A DNA stretch of 64,000 nt, taken from NCBI GenBank assembly GCA_905479985.1, contig CAJQOM010000016.1, forward strand, positions 62,001 to 126,000, in the 5' to 3' direction. Under the pieces are notes generated by a model, which saw only the letters and a list, made by a program, of their open reading frames with translations, was not told the origin of the DNA and ran no database searches. Made by a program: the position numbers and the translations under genes. The stretch is from an uncultured Gammaproteobacteria bacterium. Its GTDB lineage: Bacteria > Pseudomonadota > Gammaproteobacteria > Nitrosococcales > Methylophagaceae. Below are positions 17,860 to 28,044 of the stretch, in pieces. Numbering within the stretch: position 1 is the first letter of the stretch; every line of letters starts with the position of its first letter.

Positions 17860-18783
17860 CTAATGAACGGTACCAGAGTCGAAAATTGTACCGGCACCGG
17901 CATGAGCAAAGATCAAAGCCACATCGGCCTTATCAAAGTAATAGTGTTCATTACAGAACTCGCACGCCACTTCGATTTTCTCTTGCTCTTCAACCAATGC
18001 CATCGCATCGTGTTGTCCTAATAAGTTGATGGTGTTCGCCACCCTTTCACGTGAGCAACTGCAGGCAAAGCTTAATATCGTTGTCGTCAATAAGCGGCAT
18101 ATTTCCTCATGAAATAAGCGATGTAATAATGTCCCAGCACCTAATGTCACCAACTCATCTTGACTCACTGTTGATGCTAAATGGCTAATCCGTACCCAAG
18201 CCTCTTCTTCATCTTCAGTAGACCGTTCGGCATGCGGCAATTGCTGCAATAACAAACCCGCGGCCATATCAGTATTGGCTGATAACCAAACCCGCGTCTC
18301 GAGTTGCTCAGACTGTCTAAAATAGGTTTCCAGCAATTCTGCTATTGAGCCACCATCGAGCGCAACAACACCTTGATAAGGTTGTGCAGCACCGTCCACT
18401 TCAATCGTAATTGCCAAGGTCCCTTCACCGGTCAAGTCGACTAACGTTGCATCCTCAGCCAGTGTTGCATCTTCATCCCACTGGGCGAAAGCCCGCAAAG
18501 TATCATCACTGGTACACTCAACCATCAGCACTTTGACTGGGCCGGTTGATTTGATTTGTAGTACCAAACGGCCATCAATCTTAACCGTCGCGGCCAACAA
18601 AGCAGCAGCTGACATCATCTCACCCAAGAGGGTTTGTAACACCACAGGATAACTACGGCGTGATGTCACAGCTTGCCATGTGTCATGTAAATGGACCCAT
18701 TCACCTCTAATGGCAGCATTATCAAAAATAAAACGCTGCAAGCTATCAGATTGAAATGACGGGGTGTCGTTACTTTCTTTCAT
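17860..18783 (-). CDS. hslO: Redox-regulated chaperone Hsp33
   Basis: The 307-residue protein matches Hsp33: N-terminal domain with RGEWVHLHDTW and LLGEMMSAAALLAATVKIDGRLVLQIKSTGPV, and the C-terminal redox switch with the two Cys pairs CSCSRERV and CEFCNEHYYF. In the family these four Cys bind zinc when reduced; oxidation releases the zinc and activates holdase activity in the cytoplasm. It lies downstream of htpG on the same strand but is separated by a strong terminator, so it probably has its own promoter. Confidence 0.96.
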   Translation of the reverse strand: MKESNDTPSFQSDSLQRFIFDNAAIRGEWVHLHDTWQAVTSRRSYPVVLQTLLGEMMSAAALLAATVKIDGRLVLQIKSTGPVKVLMVECTSDDTLRAFAQWDEDATLAEDATLVDLTGEGTLAITIEVDGAAQPYQGVVALDGGSIAELLETYFRQSEQLETRVWLSANTDMAAGLLLQQLPHAERSTEDEEEAWVRISHLASTVSQDELVTLGAGTLLHRLFHEEICRLLTTTILSFACSCSRERVANTINLLGQHDAMALVEEQEKIEVACEFCNEHYYFDKADVALIFAHAGAGTIFDSGTVH

Positions 18784-18792
18784 TCATCTTCC

Positions 18793-18828
18793 AAAAAAAA
18801 TGCCGGACATAAGGTATGTCCAGCATTC
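18793..18828 (-). terminator. Rho-independent terminator after htpG
   Basis: On the minus strand AATGCTGGACATA and TATGTCCGGCATT pair with one mismatch around loop CCT and are followed by eight T residues. It lies between htpG and hslO. Confidence 0.88.
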
Positions 18829-18899
18829 TACATTAACTGTTAAACAGATGAAGTGATGTTCTGACACCACGCCATCAGATTAGCTTATTAATAATGCAT

Positions 18900-20810
18900 T
18901 TATGCAACTAATAATAATAAGGTATTTAAACGTTTCACATAGCTAGCCGGATCTTCCAACTGGCCGCCTTCTGCTAACAAGGCTTGGTCAAATAAGATAG
19001 AAGACCAATCACCAAAACGCGCATCATCAGACTCATCATTCAACCGAACAACCATTGGATGCTCTGGGTTAATTTCAAAAATTGGCTTGGTACCACCGAC
19101 TTCCTGACCGGCTGCTTTTAGCATCCGTTCAAGGTTGGCACTCATATCCGTATCATCAACCACTAAACACGCTGGAGAATCGGTCAAACGATGCGTAATA
19201 CGCACATCTTTCACTTTATCACCCAAATTCGTTTTAACGCGTTCGACTAAATCAGCAAAGTTTTTATCCGTCTCTTCTTGTGCTTTCTTCTCTTCTTCGT
19301 CAGCGAGTTCGCCAAGGTCAAGATCGCCTTTGGCAACAGATTGGAATGACTTGCCATCAAAATCAGTTAATGAGTTCGTTAACCACTCATCAACACGATC
19401 GGCGAGCAATAATACCTCAATGCCTTTCTTAGTAAATACTTCAAGATGCGGGCTGTTTTTAGCCGCGGCAAAACTTTCTGCTGTGATGTAGTAAATTTTA
19501 TCTTGCTTGTCTTTCATACGAGCAACATAGTCAGCCAACGTTACTGTTTGGTCTTCGCTGCCAGTCTCAGTTGTTGAGAACAACATCAATTTAGCCAACG
19601 CTTCTTTGTTGGCAATATCTTCGCCCGGGCCTTCTTTAATGACTTGGCCAAACTCTTTCCAGAATGTGGCATATTTCTCAGCATCATTCTTCTGCATTTT
19701 CGCTAGCACACTCAGTACTTTTTTCACTGAAGCGGCACGAATGCTATCAATCGTTTTACTACCTTGTAGGATTTCACGAGACACATTCAACGGTAAATCA
19801 TTGGTATCAATCACACCACGAATAAACCGCAAATAACGTGGCATTAACTCATCAGCATCTTCCATAATGAAAACACGTTTCACATACAATTTTAGGCCTT
19901 GTGTACGTTCGCGATCCCATAAGTCATAGGGTGCCGTTGAAGGAATATAAAGTAATGACGTATATTCTGTCTTACCTTCAACTTTATTGTGGCTCCAGCT
20001 TAATGGATCTTGGTAATCATGCGAGATTTGCTTATAAAACTCTTTATAGTCATCTTCGCTGATGTCGCCCTTAGACTGTGTCCATAACGCCGTTGCCTTA
20101 TTGACTGTTTCATCTTCAAGCTCAGCAGTGTCATCAATCTTGCCATCTTCATCAGGCACAGGCTCTTTTTTCATTATGATCGGCAGATCAATATGATCAG
20201 AATATTTTGTAATACAGTTACGTAAACGCCAGCTATTTAAGAACTCATCTTGGTCATCACGTAAATGCAAAATAACTTCCGTACCACGCATCTCTTTATC
20301 GATATTCTCGATAGTAAATTCGCCCTTACCTTCTGATGTCCATTCAACACCCGTATCAGCATCGTCACCAGTACGACGTGTTCTTAATGTCACCTTGTCA
20401 GCAACGATAAACGAAGAGTAAAAACCAACACCGAATTGACCAATCAACTGTGAATCTTTTGATTGATCGCCCGTCATTTTATCGAAGAATTTTTTAGTAC
20501 CTGAATTCGCAATCGTACCGATGTTCGCAATCACTTCTTCGCGATTCATACCAATACCATTATCGGTAATCGTAATCGTCTTGGCATCCTTATCAAAAGA
20601 CACTCTGATTTTCAGCTCTGCATCACCTTCGTACAAGCTATCATCAGACAATGCATCAAAACGTAATTTGTCCGACGCATCTGATGCATTAGAAATCAAC
20701 TCACGCATAAAGATTTCTTTATTGCTATAGAGCGAATGAATCATCAGATCCAATAATTGGGTGACTTCAGTCTGAAAACCTAACGTTTCTTTTTCTGCTA
20801 CAACGGTCAT
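18900..20810 (-). CDS. htpG: Molecular chaperone HtpG (Hsp90)
   Basis: The 636-residue protein has the bacterial Hsp90 length. The GHKL ATPase domain shows [17 protein letters not shown], the ATP-lid segment [21 protein letters not shown] and GQFGVGFYS. The middle domain has [10 protein letters not shown] with the catalytic Arg region, and the C-terminal dimerisation domain ends at LNTLLLL. HtpG is a cytoplasmic ATP-dependent chaperone of the heat-shock response. A sigma32-type promoter is present upstream and a strong terminator downstream. Confidence 0.98.
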   Translation of the reverse strand: MTVVAEKETLGFQTEVTQLLDLMIHSLYSNKEIFMRELISNASDASDKLRFDALSDDSLYEGDAELKIRVSFDKDAKTITITDNGIGMNREEVIANIGTIANSGTKKFFDKMTGDQSKDSQLIGQFGVGFYSSFIVADKVTLRTRRTGDDADTGVEWTSEGKGEFTIENIDKEMRGTEVILHLRDDQDEFLNSWRLRNCITKYSDHIDLPIIMKKEPVPDEDGKIDDTAELEDETVNKATALWTQSKGDISEDDYKEFYKQISHDYQDPLSWSHNKVEGKTEYTSLLYIPSTAPYDLWDRERTQGLKLYVKRVFIMEDADELMPRYLRFIRGVIDTNDLPLNVSREILQGSKTIDSIRAASVKKVLSVLAKMQKNDAEKYATFWKEFGQVIKEGPGEDIANKEALAKLMLFSTTETGSEDQTVTLADYVARMKDKQDKIYYITAESFAAAKNSPHLEVFTKKGIEVLLLADRVDEWLTNSLTDFDGKSFQSVAKGDLDLGELADEEEKKAQEETDKNFADLVERVKTNLGDKVKDVRITHRLTDSPACLVVDDTDMSANLERMLKAAGQEVGGTKPIFEINPEHPMVVRLNDESDDARFGDWSSILFDQALLAEGGQLEDPASYVKRLNTLLLLVA

Positions 20811-20852
20811 TGAAATACTGCCTCCATCGGCTTTGTTTATCTTAAAGTCAAC

Positions 20853-20880
20853 AAATGGGGGCGAGGTTTAAAAGTTCAAG
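20853..20880 (-). promoter_or_regulatory. Sigma32 heat-shock promoter of htpG
   Basis: On the minus strand CTTGAAC (20874-20880) is followed after 13 bases by CCCCATTT (20853-20860). This matches the RpoH consensus (CTTGAAA, 13-15 bases, CCCCATNT) in all but one base of the -35. It predicts a leader of about 35 bases before the htpG ATG. Confidence 0.85.
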
Positions 20881-21030
20881 GGGTTGGCCGTAATTTATGA
20901 AGTAGTTAAACACTCGCTGCAAAAGGCAGGCTTTTTTATGATCGGCGATAACTCCGGTGCCCTTTTCTTAAGTTCGTTTCTTTTCGGCACGTAAAAGAAA
21001 TCCCCCTAGCTGCAACGAAATCAAATTAAT

Positions 21031-24000
21031 CTAACTAGCTTTATAAGGCTTACCCTCAAACTTCCGCATAATCACATAAAAAATCGGGGTAAAGAATAGG
21101 CCAAAGAACGTCACACCCAACATCCCTGAGAACACGGCGACACCAATATCATTTCGCATTTCTGAACCCGCACCAGTTGATAACACCATGGGCACGACCC
21201 CCATAATGAAGGCGAATGACGTCATCAAAATCGGCCTTAATCGCATATGACTGGCTTGAATGGCTGCTTTAACTGTCTCCATGCCTTGAATTTCAAGTTC
21301 TCTTGCAAACTCAACAATCAAAATCGCATTCTTACTCGCCAGCCCTGCCAACACAAATAGACTGATTTGAGTGAAGATATTATTATCACCATCGGTTAAC
21401 CAAATCCCTGTCACCGCCGCTAAAATGGACAAGGGCACAATGGCAATCACCACTAATGGCAAAGCCAAACTTTCATATTGCGCGGCCAATACCAGAAAGA
21501 CTAATAACAGACAAAGTGGGAAAATATAAAACGCGGTATTACCACTTAAAATTTGTTGATACGTAAGCTCGGTCCATTCGTATTCGAACCCATTAGGTAA
21601 AGTCTGTTCAAGAATTGTTTTAATCGCTTGTTGTGCATCTTCACTGGCATAACCCTGGGCGGTATCACCGTTAATATCTGCCGATAAATAGCCATTGTAA
21701 TGCGCAGCACTTTCGGGGCCATAGCTCTCCGACATGGCAATAACACTGCCCAGTGGCACCATATCGCCATTACTGTTCCTCACTTTCAAGTTAGTGACAT
21801 CTTTTGGGTCAGAACGGTATGCTTCATCAGCCTGAGCGATCACGCGATAAGTCCGGCCAAACTGATTAAAATCATTAATATAAAGCGACCCCAAATAAAT
21901 CTGCATCGTGTCAAAGATCTCTTTAACATTTAGTCCTAACTGTTTTGCCTTAGTCCGATCTAAATCGGCATAAAGTTGAGGCACATTGATCTTATAATTC
22001 GAATACACACTGGTTAATGCCGGGTGCTGCCATGCTTGTTGTTGCACGCTATCAACCACTTCTGCCAACTTCTCATAACCTTGGGCACCCCTATCTTCGA
22101 TTTGTAGTTTAAACCCACCCGTTGTCCCCAAACCACTCACTGGTGGTGGTGGAAAAATCGCCACAAAGGCTTCCTTAATACCGCCATATTTCATCTGTAA
22201 TTTCTGAGCAATAGCCGCTGCAGATAGATCGTCACCTTCTCTTTCAGAAAAAGGGTCTAAGGTCACAAACACAATCCCAGCACTGGCACTATTCGTGAAA
22301 CCATTCACTGACAACCCGGGAAACTGCACCGCACTTTCAACACCAGGTTCGGCCAACGCAATCTCACCCATTTGCTCAATAACATGTTCTGTTCGCTTCA
22401 ACGTTGCCCCATCAGGTAACTGGGCAAAACTAATCAAGTATTGCTTATCTTGTGGTGGCACGAAGCCTTTTGGAATTCCGTTGAAACCAACTACTGTCAC
22501 CGCAAGCAAAGCCAAATACACAACAAATGACAAAGACTTATGCTGCAATAAGCCCCCTACTGAATTGGAATAGCCTCGTGAACTGCGATCAAAAAAGCGA
22601 TTAAAGGCCTTAAACACACCACCGAACAAGAAATCGATAATACGCGTTAAGCGATCTTTAGGCGCATCATGTGGTTTTAATAACAAGGCTGCTAAAGCGG
22701 GACTAAGCGTTAAAGAATTAATCGCTGAAATCACCGTTGAAATCGCAATTGTTAAGGCAAATTGTTGGTAAAACTGGCCTGTTAAACCACTGACAAAGGC
22801 AATCGGCACGAATACCGCCACCAGCGTTAAGGAAATGGCAATAATCGGCCCACTGACTTCTGTCATCGCTTGATAAGCGGCATCTAGCGGCGTTAAACCA
22901 CGCTCAATATTTCGCTCAACATTTTCCACCACGACAATGGCATCATCCACCACGATCCCGATCGCCAATACCAAACCAAATAACGACAAGGTATTAATCG
23001 AAAACCCAAACAAATACATTAATGAAAACGTGCCGATAATCGACACGGGCACGGCCAATAACGGAATAATCGATGCCCGCCATGTTTGTAAAAACAACAC
23101 CACAACTAACACCACCAAAGCCAAGGCTTCTAGTAACGTCACAATGACGGCTTTAATCGATTCCTTAACAAATATCGTTGGGTCATAAACCACTTGATAA
23201 TCAACACCGACAGGGAAACTTTCCTTCAATTTCGCCATGACAGCCCGAACATCATTTGAAATTTCAATCGCATTAGCACCCGGCGCTTGGAAAAGCGGCA
23301 CAGCGACTGCTGGCTGATTATCTAACATTGAGTTTAAACCATGATCAGCCGCCGCTAACTCTATCCGCGCCAAATCCTTAAGCCGGGTGATTTGACCACC
23401 GGCCCCGGCCCGAATAATAATTTGTTCGAATTCTGAAACTGACGTCAGCCGGCCTTTTGCATTCACTTGTAGCTGTAGCTGCACACTATCGCTTGTTGGT
23501 GGACCACCAATAATACCGGCCGCCACTTGTACATTTTGTTCTTGAATCGCAGCGACCACATCATTGGCTGTCAGGCCTTGCTCAGCAATCTTGTTTGGAT
23601 TCAACCAAATTCGCATTGCATAATCGCCAGAACCAAAGAGCTGCACAGAACCTACACCACGCACTTTGGCTAACTGATCTTTAACGTGGATCAAGGCGTA
23701 GTTACGTAAATACAGCTCGTCGTAACTATTATCGGGCGAGAGTAAATGCACCACCATCGTCAAGTCAGGTGAGCTTTTCACCACCGTCACACCTATCTGA
23801 CGTGACACATCTGGCAACCGGGGTAGCGCCTGTGAAACGCGATTCTGAACCATTTGCTGCGCCAAGTCAGGATCAGTCCCAATTTTGAACGTGACCGTCA
23901 ATGTCATCCTGCCATCAGATGTCGCCTGTGATGACATATACAACATATTTTCGACGCCATTAATCTGCTCTTCTAATGGCCGCGCCACCGTTTCTGCGGT

Positions 24001-24174
24001 GACCTTTGGGTTCGCACCCGGGAAAGAGGCTGTCACCACAACAGAAGGCGGCGCCACATTCGGGTATTCTGATACCGGCAATTGAAACATCGCCAATAAG
24101 CCTGCAATGAAGATCAATAAAGACAATACGGCAGCAAAAATAGGACGATCAACAAAGAACCTGGAAATATTCAT
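21031..24174 (-). CDS. RND efflux transporter permease (HAE1/AcrB type)
   Basis: The 1047-residue inner-membrane protein has the AcrB/MexB architecture: N-terminal MNISRFFVDRPIFAAVLSLLI with TM1, two large periplasmic loops and twelve membrane helices. The proton-relay pair is present in GIVVDDAIVVVENVER and the TM10 lysine in LASKNAILIVEFA. It exports amphiphilic compounds as a trimer together with a membrane-fusion protein and an outer-membrane channel. The membrane-fusion gene is directly upstream with 29 bases between; no TolC-like gene or regulator is adjacent, so the channel must be encoded elsewhere. Confidence 0.96.
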   Translation of the reverse strand: MNISRFFVDRPIFAAVLSLLIFIAGLLAMFQLPVSEYPNVAPPSVVVTASFPGANPKVTAETVARPLEEQINGVENMLYMSSQATSDGRMTLTVTFKIGTDPDLAQQMVQNRVSQALPRLPDVSRQIGVTVVKSSPDLTMVVHLLSPDNSYDELYLRNYALIHVKDQLAKVRGVGSVQLFGSGDYAMRIWLNPNKIAEQGLTANDVVAAIQEQNVQVAAGIIGGPPTSDSVQLQLQVNAKGRLTSVSEFEQIIIRAGAGGQITRLKDLARIELAAADHGLNSMLDNQPAVAVPLFQAPGANAIEISNDVRAVMAKLKESFPVGVDYQVVYDPTIFVKESIKAVIVTLLEALALVVLVVVLFLQTWRASIIPLLAVPVSIIGTFSLMYLFGFSINTLSLFGLVLAIGIVVDDAIVVVENVERNIERGLTPLDAAYQAMTEVSGPIIAISLTLVAVFVPIAFVSGLTGQFYQQFALTIAISTVISAINSLTLSPALAALLLKPHDAPKDRLTRIIDFLFGGVFKAFNRFFDRSSRGYSNSVGGLLQHKSLSFVVYLALLAVTVVGFNGIPKGFVPPQDKQYLISFAQLPDGATLKRTEHVIEQMGEIALAEPGVESAVQFPGLSVNGFTNSASAGIVFVTLDPFSEREGDDLSAAAIAQKLQMKYGGIKEAFVAIFPPPPVSGLGTTGGFKLQIEDRGAQGYEKLAEVVDSVQQQAWQHPALTSVYSNYKINVPQLYADLDRTKAKQLGLNVKEIFDTMQIYLGSLYINDFNQFGRTYRVIAQADEAYRSDPKDVTNLKVRNSNGDMVPLGSVIAMSESYGPESAAHYNGYLSADINGDTAQGYASEDAQQAIKTILEQTLPNGFEYEWTELTYQQILSGNTAFYIFPLCLLLVFLVLAAQYESLALPLVVIAIVPLSILAAVTGIWLTDGDNNIFTQISLFVLAGLASKNAILIVEFARELEIQGMETVKAAIQASHMRLRPILMTSFAFIMGVVPMVLSTGAGSEMRNDIGVAVFSGMLGVTFFGLFFTPIFYVIMRKFEGKPYKAS

Positions 24175-24203
24175 ATTTTCCCTAACGTAAGAAAATGCAG
24201 TAA

Positions 24204-25361
24204 TTAATGTGTCGCGCTAGTCGACACAGGACTAATCGTAACAGGCATCCCCGGGCGAACCTTCGCTAAGCCATTGGTGATAATGCGTTCTCCAGACACG
24301 AGACCACTGACCACTTCACGCGACACACCTGCTTGCTGACCCAACACCACTTCTCGATAAGCCACGACATTGTCATCCCCAACAACCAGTACAAATTTCT
24401 TTGACTGATTGGTACCAACGGCTGCCTGTGGAATCATCAAAGCAGAGAATTCCTCCGCCGATCCCAGCTCAATATTGGCATACATACCTGGTTTCAATAT
24501 CCCATCTGTATTATCAAACAAAGCCCGGGCTCGAATGGTCCCCATTGAACTATCCAACTGATTATCAAACGAATATAAATGCCCTTGATAAATCACTTGA
24601 TCGTCACCCGACAATCGCAAAGTCACCGGCATTTTTTTCAATTCAACAGCAGAGCGTGCCGCTTGAATATAACGTCGTTCATCGACATTAAATTCAGCAT
24701 AAACTTGTTGCTGAGAAACCAACGTCGCTAACACCGGCGCCCCAGTATTCACCTCAACCACATTACCTTCCGTGAGCTCAGCACGGCTAATACGGCCATC
24801 AAACGGCGCTCGTATCGTTGCGTAATCTAAATCTATTTTCACCTCTGCCAAAGTACTTTTTACTTCAGAAATAGTAGCCAAAGACACTTCATACTCTGCT
24901 TTAGCTTGATCAAATAAACTTTGTGAAATCAATTTCTTATTAACAAGACCTTTCGTTCTTTTCAATTCTTGTTCAGCTAGTTTGTAGCGAGAACGTGCCG
25001 AGACTAATTGCGCTTCGACCCTTTTTACCGTCGCTTCAAAAGGCCTTGAATCAATCAAAAATAAGGGAGCCCCAGCTTTAACTAACTCACCTTCTTGAAA
25101 TAAGACTTGCTCGATACGGCCACCTACCAATGGCTTAATGTCGACAGTCTCGACCGCTGCCAACTTACCCGAATACCCTGTCCATATACGTAACAATGAA
25201 GGCATGACGGTCATGACTTCGACTGCTGGCGGTGGCGGCATCATTGCTTGGGCTGAATTTGCTGCCTCAGCTTCCGGCTTTGACAAGGCCCAAGCACCAA
25301 CAGCGGCAATAAGCAGCAAGCTAATAAAAGTACCTTTTAGAGAAGAAAGTCCCACGGTCAT
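24204..25361 (-). CDS. RND efflux periplasmic adaptor (membrane-fusion protein)
   Basis: The 385-residue protein has an N-terminal hydrophobic anchor (about residues 9-27). It then shows the adaptor order: a lipoyl-like half (VDIKPLVGGRIEQVLFQEGELVKAGAPLFLID), a helical hairpin (VEAQLVSARSRYKLAEQELKRTKGL), the second lipoyl half (YATIRAPFDGRISR) and beta-barrel/membrane-proximal domains ending GLVSGERIITNGLAKVRPGMPV. It bridges the RND permease encoded just downstream to an outer-membrane channel. No lipobox Cys is seen, so it is probably anchored by its N-terminal helix. Confidence 0.94.
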   Translation of the reverse strand: MTVGLSSLKGTFISLLLIAAVGAWALSKPEAEAANSAQAMMPPPPAVEVMTVMPSLLRIWTGYSGKLAAVETVDIKPLVGGRIEQVLFQEGELVKAGAPLFLIDSRPFEATVKRVEAQLVSARSRYKLAEQELKRTKGLVNKKLISQSLFDQAKAEYEVSLATISEVKSTLAEVKIDLDYATIRAPFDGRISRAELTEGNVVEVNTGAPVLATLVSQQQVYAEFNVDERRYIQAARSAVELKKMPVTLRLSGDDQVIYQGHLYSFDNQLDSSMGTIRARALFDNTDGILKPGMYANIELGSAEEFSALMIPQAAVGTNQSKKFVLVVGDDNVVAYREVVLGQQAGVSREVVSGLVSGERIITNGLAKVRPGMPVTISPVSTSATH

Positions 25362-25747
25362 CCTTTGTCCTAATACTTATTCAAATTCAGAAGCGAATTA
25401 AGAAAATTTACGTACAAATTATATCGTCATTAAATAGCCAATAACATCACCGATCATTAGCTCATTACCCATTATTAAGACATAATCCCATAAAGCCCTT
25501 ACTTTTATTGGGTTGTATCACTTGCCACCAAAGCTTTACTATCTGACTGACATAATTAAGTGATAGGACAGACCTTAAATTAATGCGCAGGAAAGCAAGT
25601 CCACACTCGAATTGAACAGTTAACAAAATACTGTAAGAATAGAAGCCACCATAACGTTATTTGATTGTTAAACGGATTGCCCACCCGTTAATAAGTCTCC
25701 ATTGCTTATTTGCCCGAGTGAGCGTCTAAAACGGGGATAAATGTAGC
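25362..25747. other. Intergenic region between the RND pair and the molybdoenzyme
   Basis: This 386-base gap separates divergent genes and must hold both promoters. I see AT-rich sequence, but no confident -35/-10 pair, hairpin or operator. Confidence 0.4.
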
Positions 25748-28042
25748 ATGGCAGTAAGTAATAAAATTGAGGTAGCCGAAGGCTTTTCAGTTCACCATGT
25801 TGTGTGTCCACATGACTGCCCTGATTCCTGTTCCATGCTCGTCACCAAAGACGATACCACCGGTAAGGCCATTCAAATACAAGGTGACCCCACTCACCCG
25901 ATCACCCGTGGTCATCTTTGTAACAAAGTGAATCACTATTTGGACTTTGTTTATAACGACAACCGCGTCCTCTATCCGCATAAGCGTGTTGGTCCTAAAG
26001 GTCCCGGTGCTAAGTTTAAGCGCATTTCGTGGGATGAAGCCCTCACGACCATCACCGACAATTTCAAACAAACCATCGAAGATTATGGCTCCGAAGCCAT
26101 TCAACCTTATTCATACTCCGGCACCATGGGCATGGTGGGTTACTGGACCATGGACAGCCGCTTCTGGAATAAAATGGAAGCCGCTAGACTAGAACAATCG
26201 ATTTGTATCTATGCCGCTATGTGGGCGGGCCTCCATACATACGGTATGGCACATGCCAATACATCTATCCATGAAGCTGCCCAAGAAGCAGACCTTATTA
26301 TCCTCTGGGGCACTAATTTAGTCAGTACCGGTGTCCACGCCATCCCCTTCATCCGAGAAGCCCAAGAACGCGGTGCCAAACTCGTTGTCATCGATCCACG
26401 TGAAACCCGCACCACCATGATGGCAGACTGGCATATTCAACCTCGGCCCGGTACGGATGCTGCACTTGCCTTAGGCATGATGAAAGTCATCGTCGATAAT
26501 AATTTGCACGATGTTGAATTCTTAAAAGAACAAACCGTTGGTTGGAAAGCATTAATCGACAAAAAGCTACCTGAATACACCCTAGAAAAAGTCGCCAAAA
26601 TTACCGGTGTCAAAGCCAAAGATATCGAAAAGTTCGCACTCGAGTATGGCTCAACCAAAAAGTCCGTTATCAGAGCCAACTATGGCCTAAATCGTCATCA
26701 AAATTCTGGCCAAATGTCTCGTGCTATTTTAACTTTGCCCTGCATCACAGGCGCATGGCGTGAAAAATGTGGTGGTGCGGGTTTTGGCAACCTCGAAGAA
26801 ATGTGGCTTCGCCACGATCTCAACAAACTTCATCGCCCCGACCTAGGTGAGCGTGGAAAAAAACGTCAAATCAGTATGGTACAAATCGGCCGGGCCCTTT
26901 CTGACAACATTGGCTACGATGGCGAGCAACTCGACCCACCGATTAAATCCATGTTTATCTACAACTCCGATCCTGCCAATTGTGCCCCTAATACTAATGG
27001 TGTTCGTAAAGGCCTCATGCGTGACGATCTCTTTGTAGGCATTCACGAAACCTTCTGGACCGACAGCTGTAACTATGCTGACATCGTCCTGCCAGCCGAT
27101 ACCCAACTCGAACGCATGGATTTGGTGGCGACCTACGGCAACTGGTATTACGGGATGAACGAGCCCGTTATCGAGCCGCTAGGAGAAAGTGTTCGTAACT
27201 CAGAAATGTTTAGAAAACTCGCTGACAAAATGGGTTACAACGATACCGATGATAATGCCTTCACTCAAACCGATGAAGAGATCATTCGCGATATCCTCGT
27301 CGATGATACCGTCAACCCATTAATGGAAGGCATTGATTACGAAGAACTCAAAGCCAATGGTTGGGCCCGAGCCAATACCGGCACCAGCCGCCGAGACTTT
27401 TTAAATCAGGGCTGGCCAACGCCCAGTGGCAAAATCGAAATCTACAGCGCCGCTTTGAAAAAACAAGGCATCGACCCACTCCCTAGCTACGTACCAGAAA
27501 TAGAAGGCCAAGAAGATCCCAAACGGAAACAGTTTCCACTTCAAGTGTTAAGTTGTGCCTCACACTATTTTATCGGTGATTCATTCCAATCTGTCCCACG
27601 GCTACAAGCCATGATGTCTCGCCCAACGGTAGAACTCAACCCCAAAGATGCCAAAAAACGTAGCATTACCGATGGCGATCTCTGCCGAATTTATAACGAC
27701 CGGGGAGAAACTTTCGCCCATGCCGTCATTATCAAAAAGCTCATTTCCGGCGTCTGTAATACCCAAAAACAATTCAAAGGCAGCAATACCTATGGCGGCG
27801 TCAATATCAACGCCCTCAACTCCGAAATGCTCACCGATTTTGGTAATAGCCCCACCTTCTATTCCTGCTTAGCTGAAGTCGAACTGGCGAGTGATCAAGT
27901 TAAAAAAGATATCTTGGACAAGTGGGGTGGCAAAGCAGGCTATATCCAACGCTGGCGTGACGATCCAAAAAACAAAGACATCAAAGCCACTGACGCTCAA
28001 ATTATCGCTGCTGCTAAAAAAGTACATCAAGGGATATTTTAA
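25748..28042 (+). CDS. Molybdopterin oxidoreductase, substrate unknown
   Basis: The 764-residue protein belongs to the DMSO reductase/formate dehydrogenase superfamily. An N-terminal 4Fe-4S site is formed by Cys20, Cys24, Cys28 and Cys58 (CX3CX3CX29C). Bis-MGD binding segments follow: LIILWGTNLVSTG, KLVVIDPRETRTTMMADWHIQPRPGTDAALALGMM and a C-terminal molydop-binding domain (PTVELNPKDAKKRSITDGDLCRIYND). A Cys in SICIYAAMWAG is a candidate molybdenum ligand. There is no Tat leader, so it is cytoplasmic. The flavin/iron-sulfur reductase begins two bases downstream, implying an NAD(P)-linked complex. Formate dehydrogenase- or nitrate reductase-like roles are possible; I cannot assign a substrate. 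Confidence 0.85.
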   Translation: MAVSNKIEVAEGFSVHHVVCPHDCPDSCSMLVTKDDTTGKAIQIQGDPTHPITRGHLCNKVNHYLDFVYNDNRVLYPHKRVGPKGPGAKFKRISWDEALTTITDNFKQTIEDYGSEAIQPYSYSGTMGMVGYWTMDSRFWNKMEAARLEQSICIYAAMWAGLHTYGMAHANTSIHEAAQEADLIILWGTNLVSTGVHAIPFIREAQERGAKLVVIDPRETRTTMMADWHIQPRPGTDAALALGMMKVIVDNNLHDVEFLKEQTVGWKALIDKKLPEYTLEKVAKITGVKAKDIEKFALEYGSTKKSVIRANYGLNRHQNSGQMSRAILTLPCITGAWREKCGGAGFGNLEEMWLRHDLNKLHRPDLGERGKKRQISMVQIGRALSDNIGYDGEQLDPPIKSMFIYNSDPANCAPNTNGVRKGLMRDDLFVGIHETFWTDSCNYADIVLPADTQLERMDLVATYGNWYYGMNEPVIEPLGESVRNSEMFRKLADKMGYNDTDDNAFTQTDEEIIRDILVDDTVNPLMEGIDYEELKANGWARANTGTSRRDFLNQGWPTPSGKIEIYSAALKKQGIDPLPSYVPEIEGQEDPKRKQFPLQVLSCASHYFIGDSFQSVPRLQAMMSRPTVELNPKDAKKRSITDGDLCRIYNDRGETFAHAVIIKKLISGVCNTQKQFKGSNTYGGVNINALNSEMLTDFGNSPTFYSCLAEVELASDQVKKDILDKWGGKAGYIQRWRDDPKNKDIKATDAQIIAAAKKVHQGIF

Positions 28043-28044
28043 TA

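Noticed and set aside
20920-20945. Possible terminator CTGC-AAAAG-GCAG followed by T residues
   Set aside because: Only a 4-bp stem on the strand opposite to neighbouring genes; too weak.
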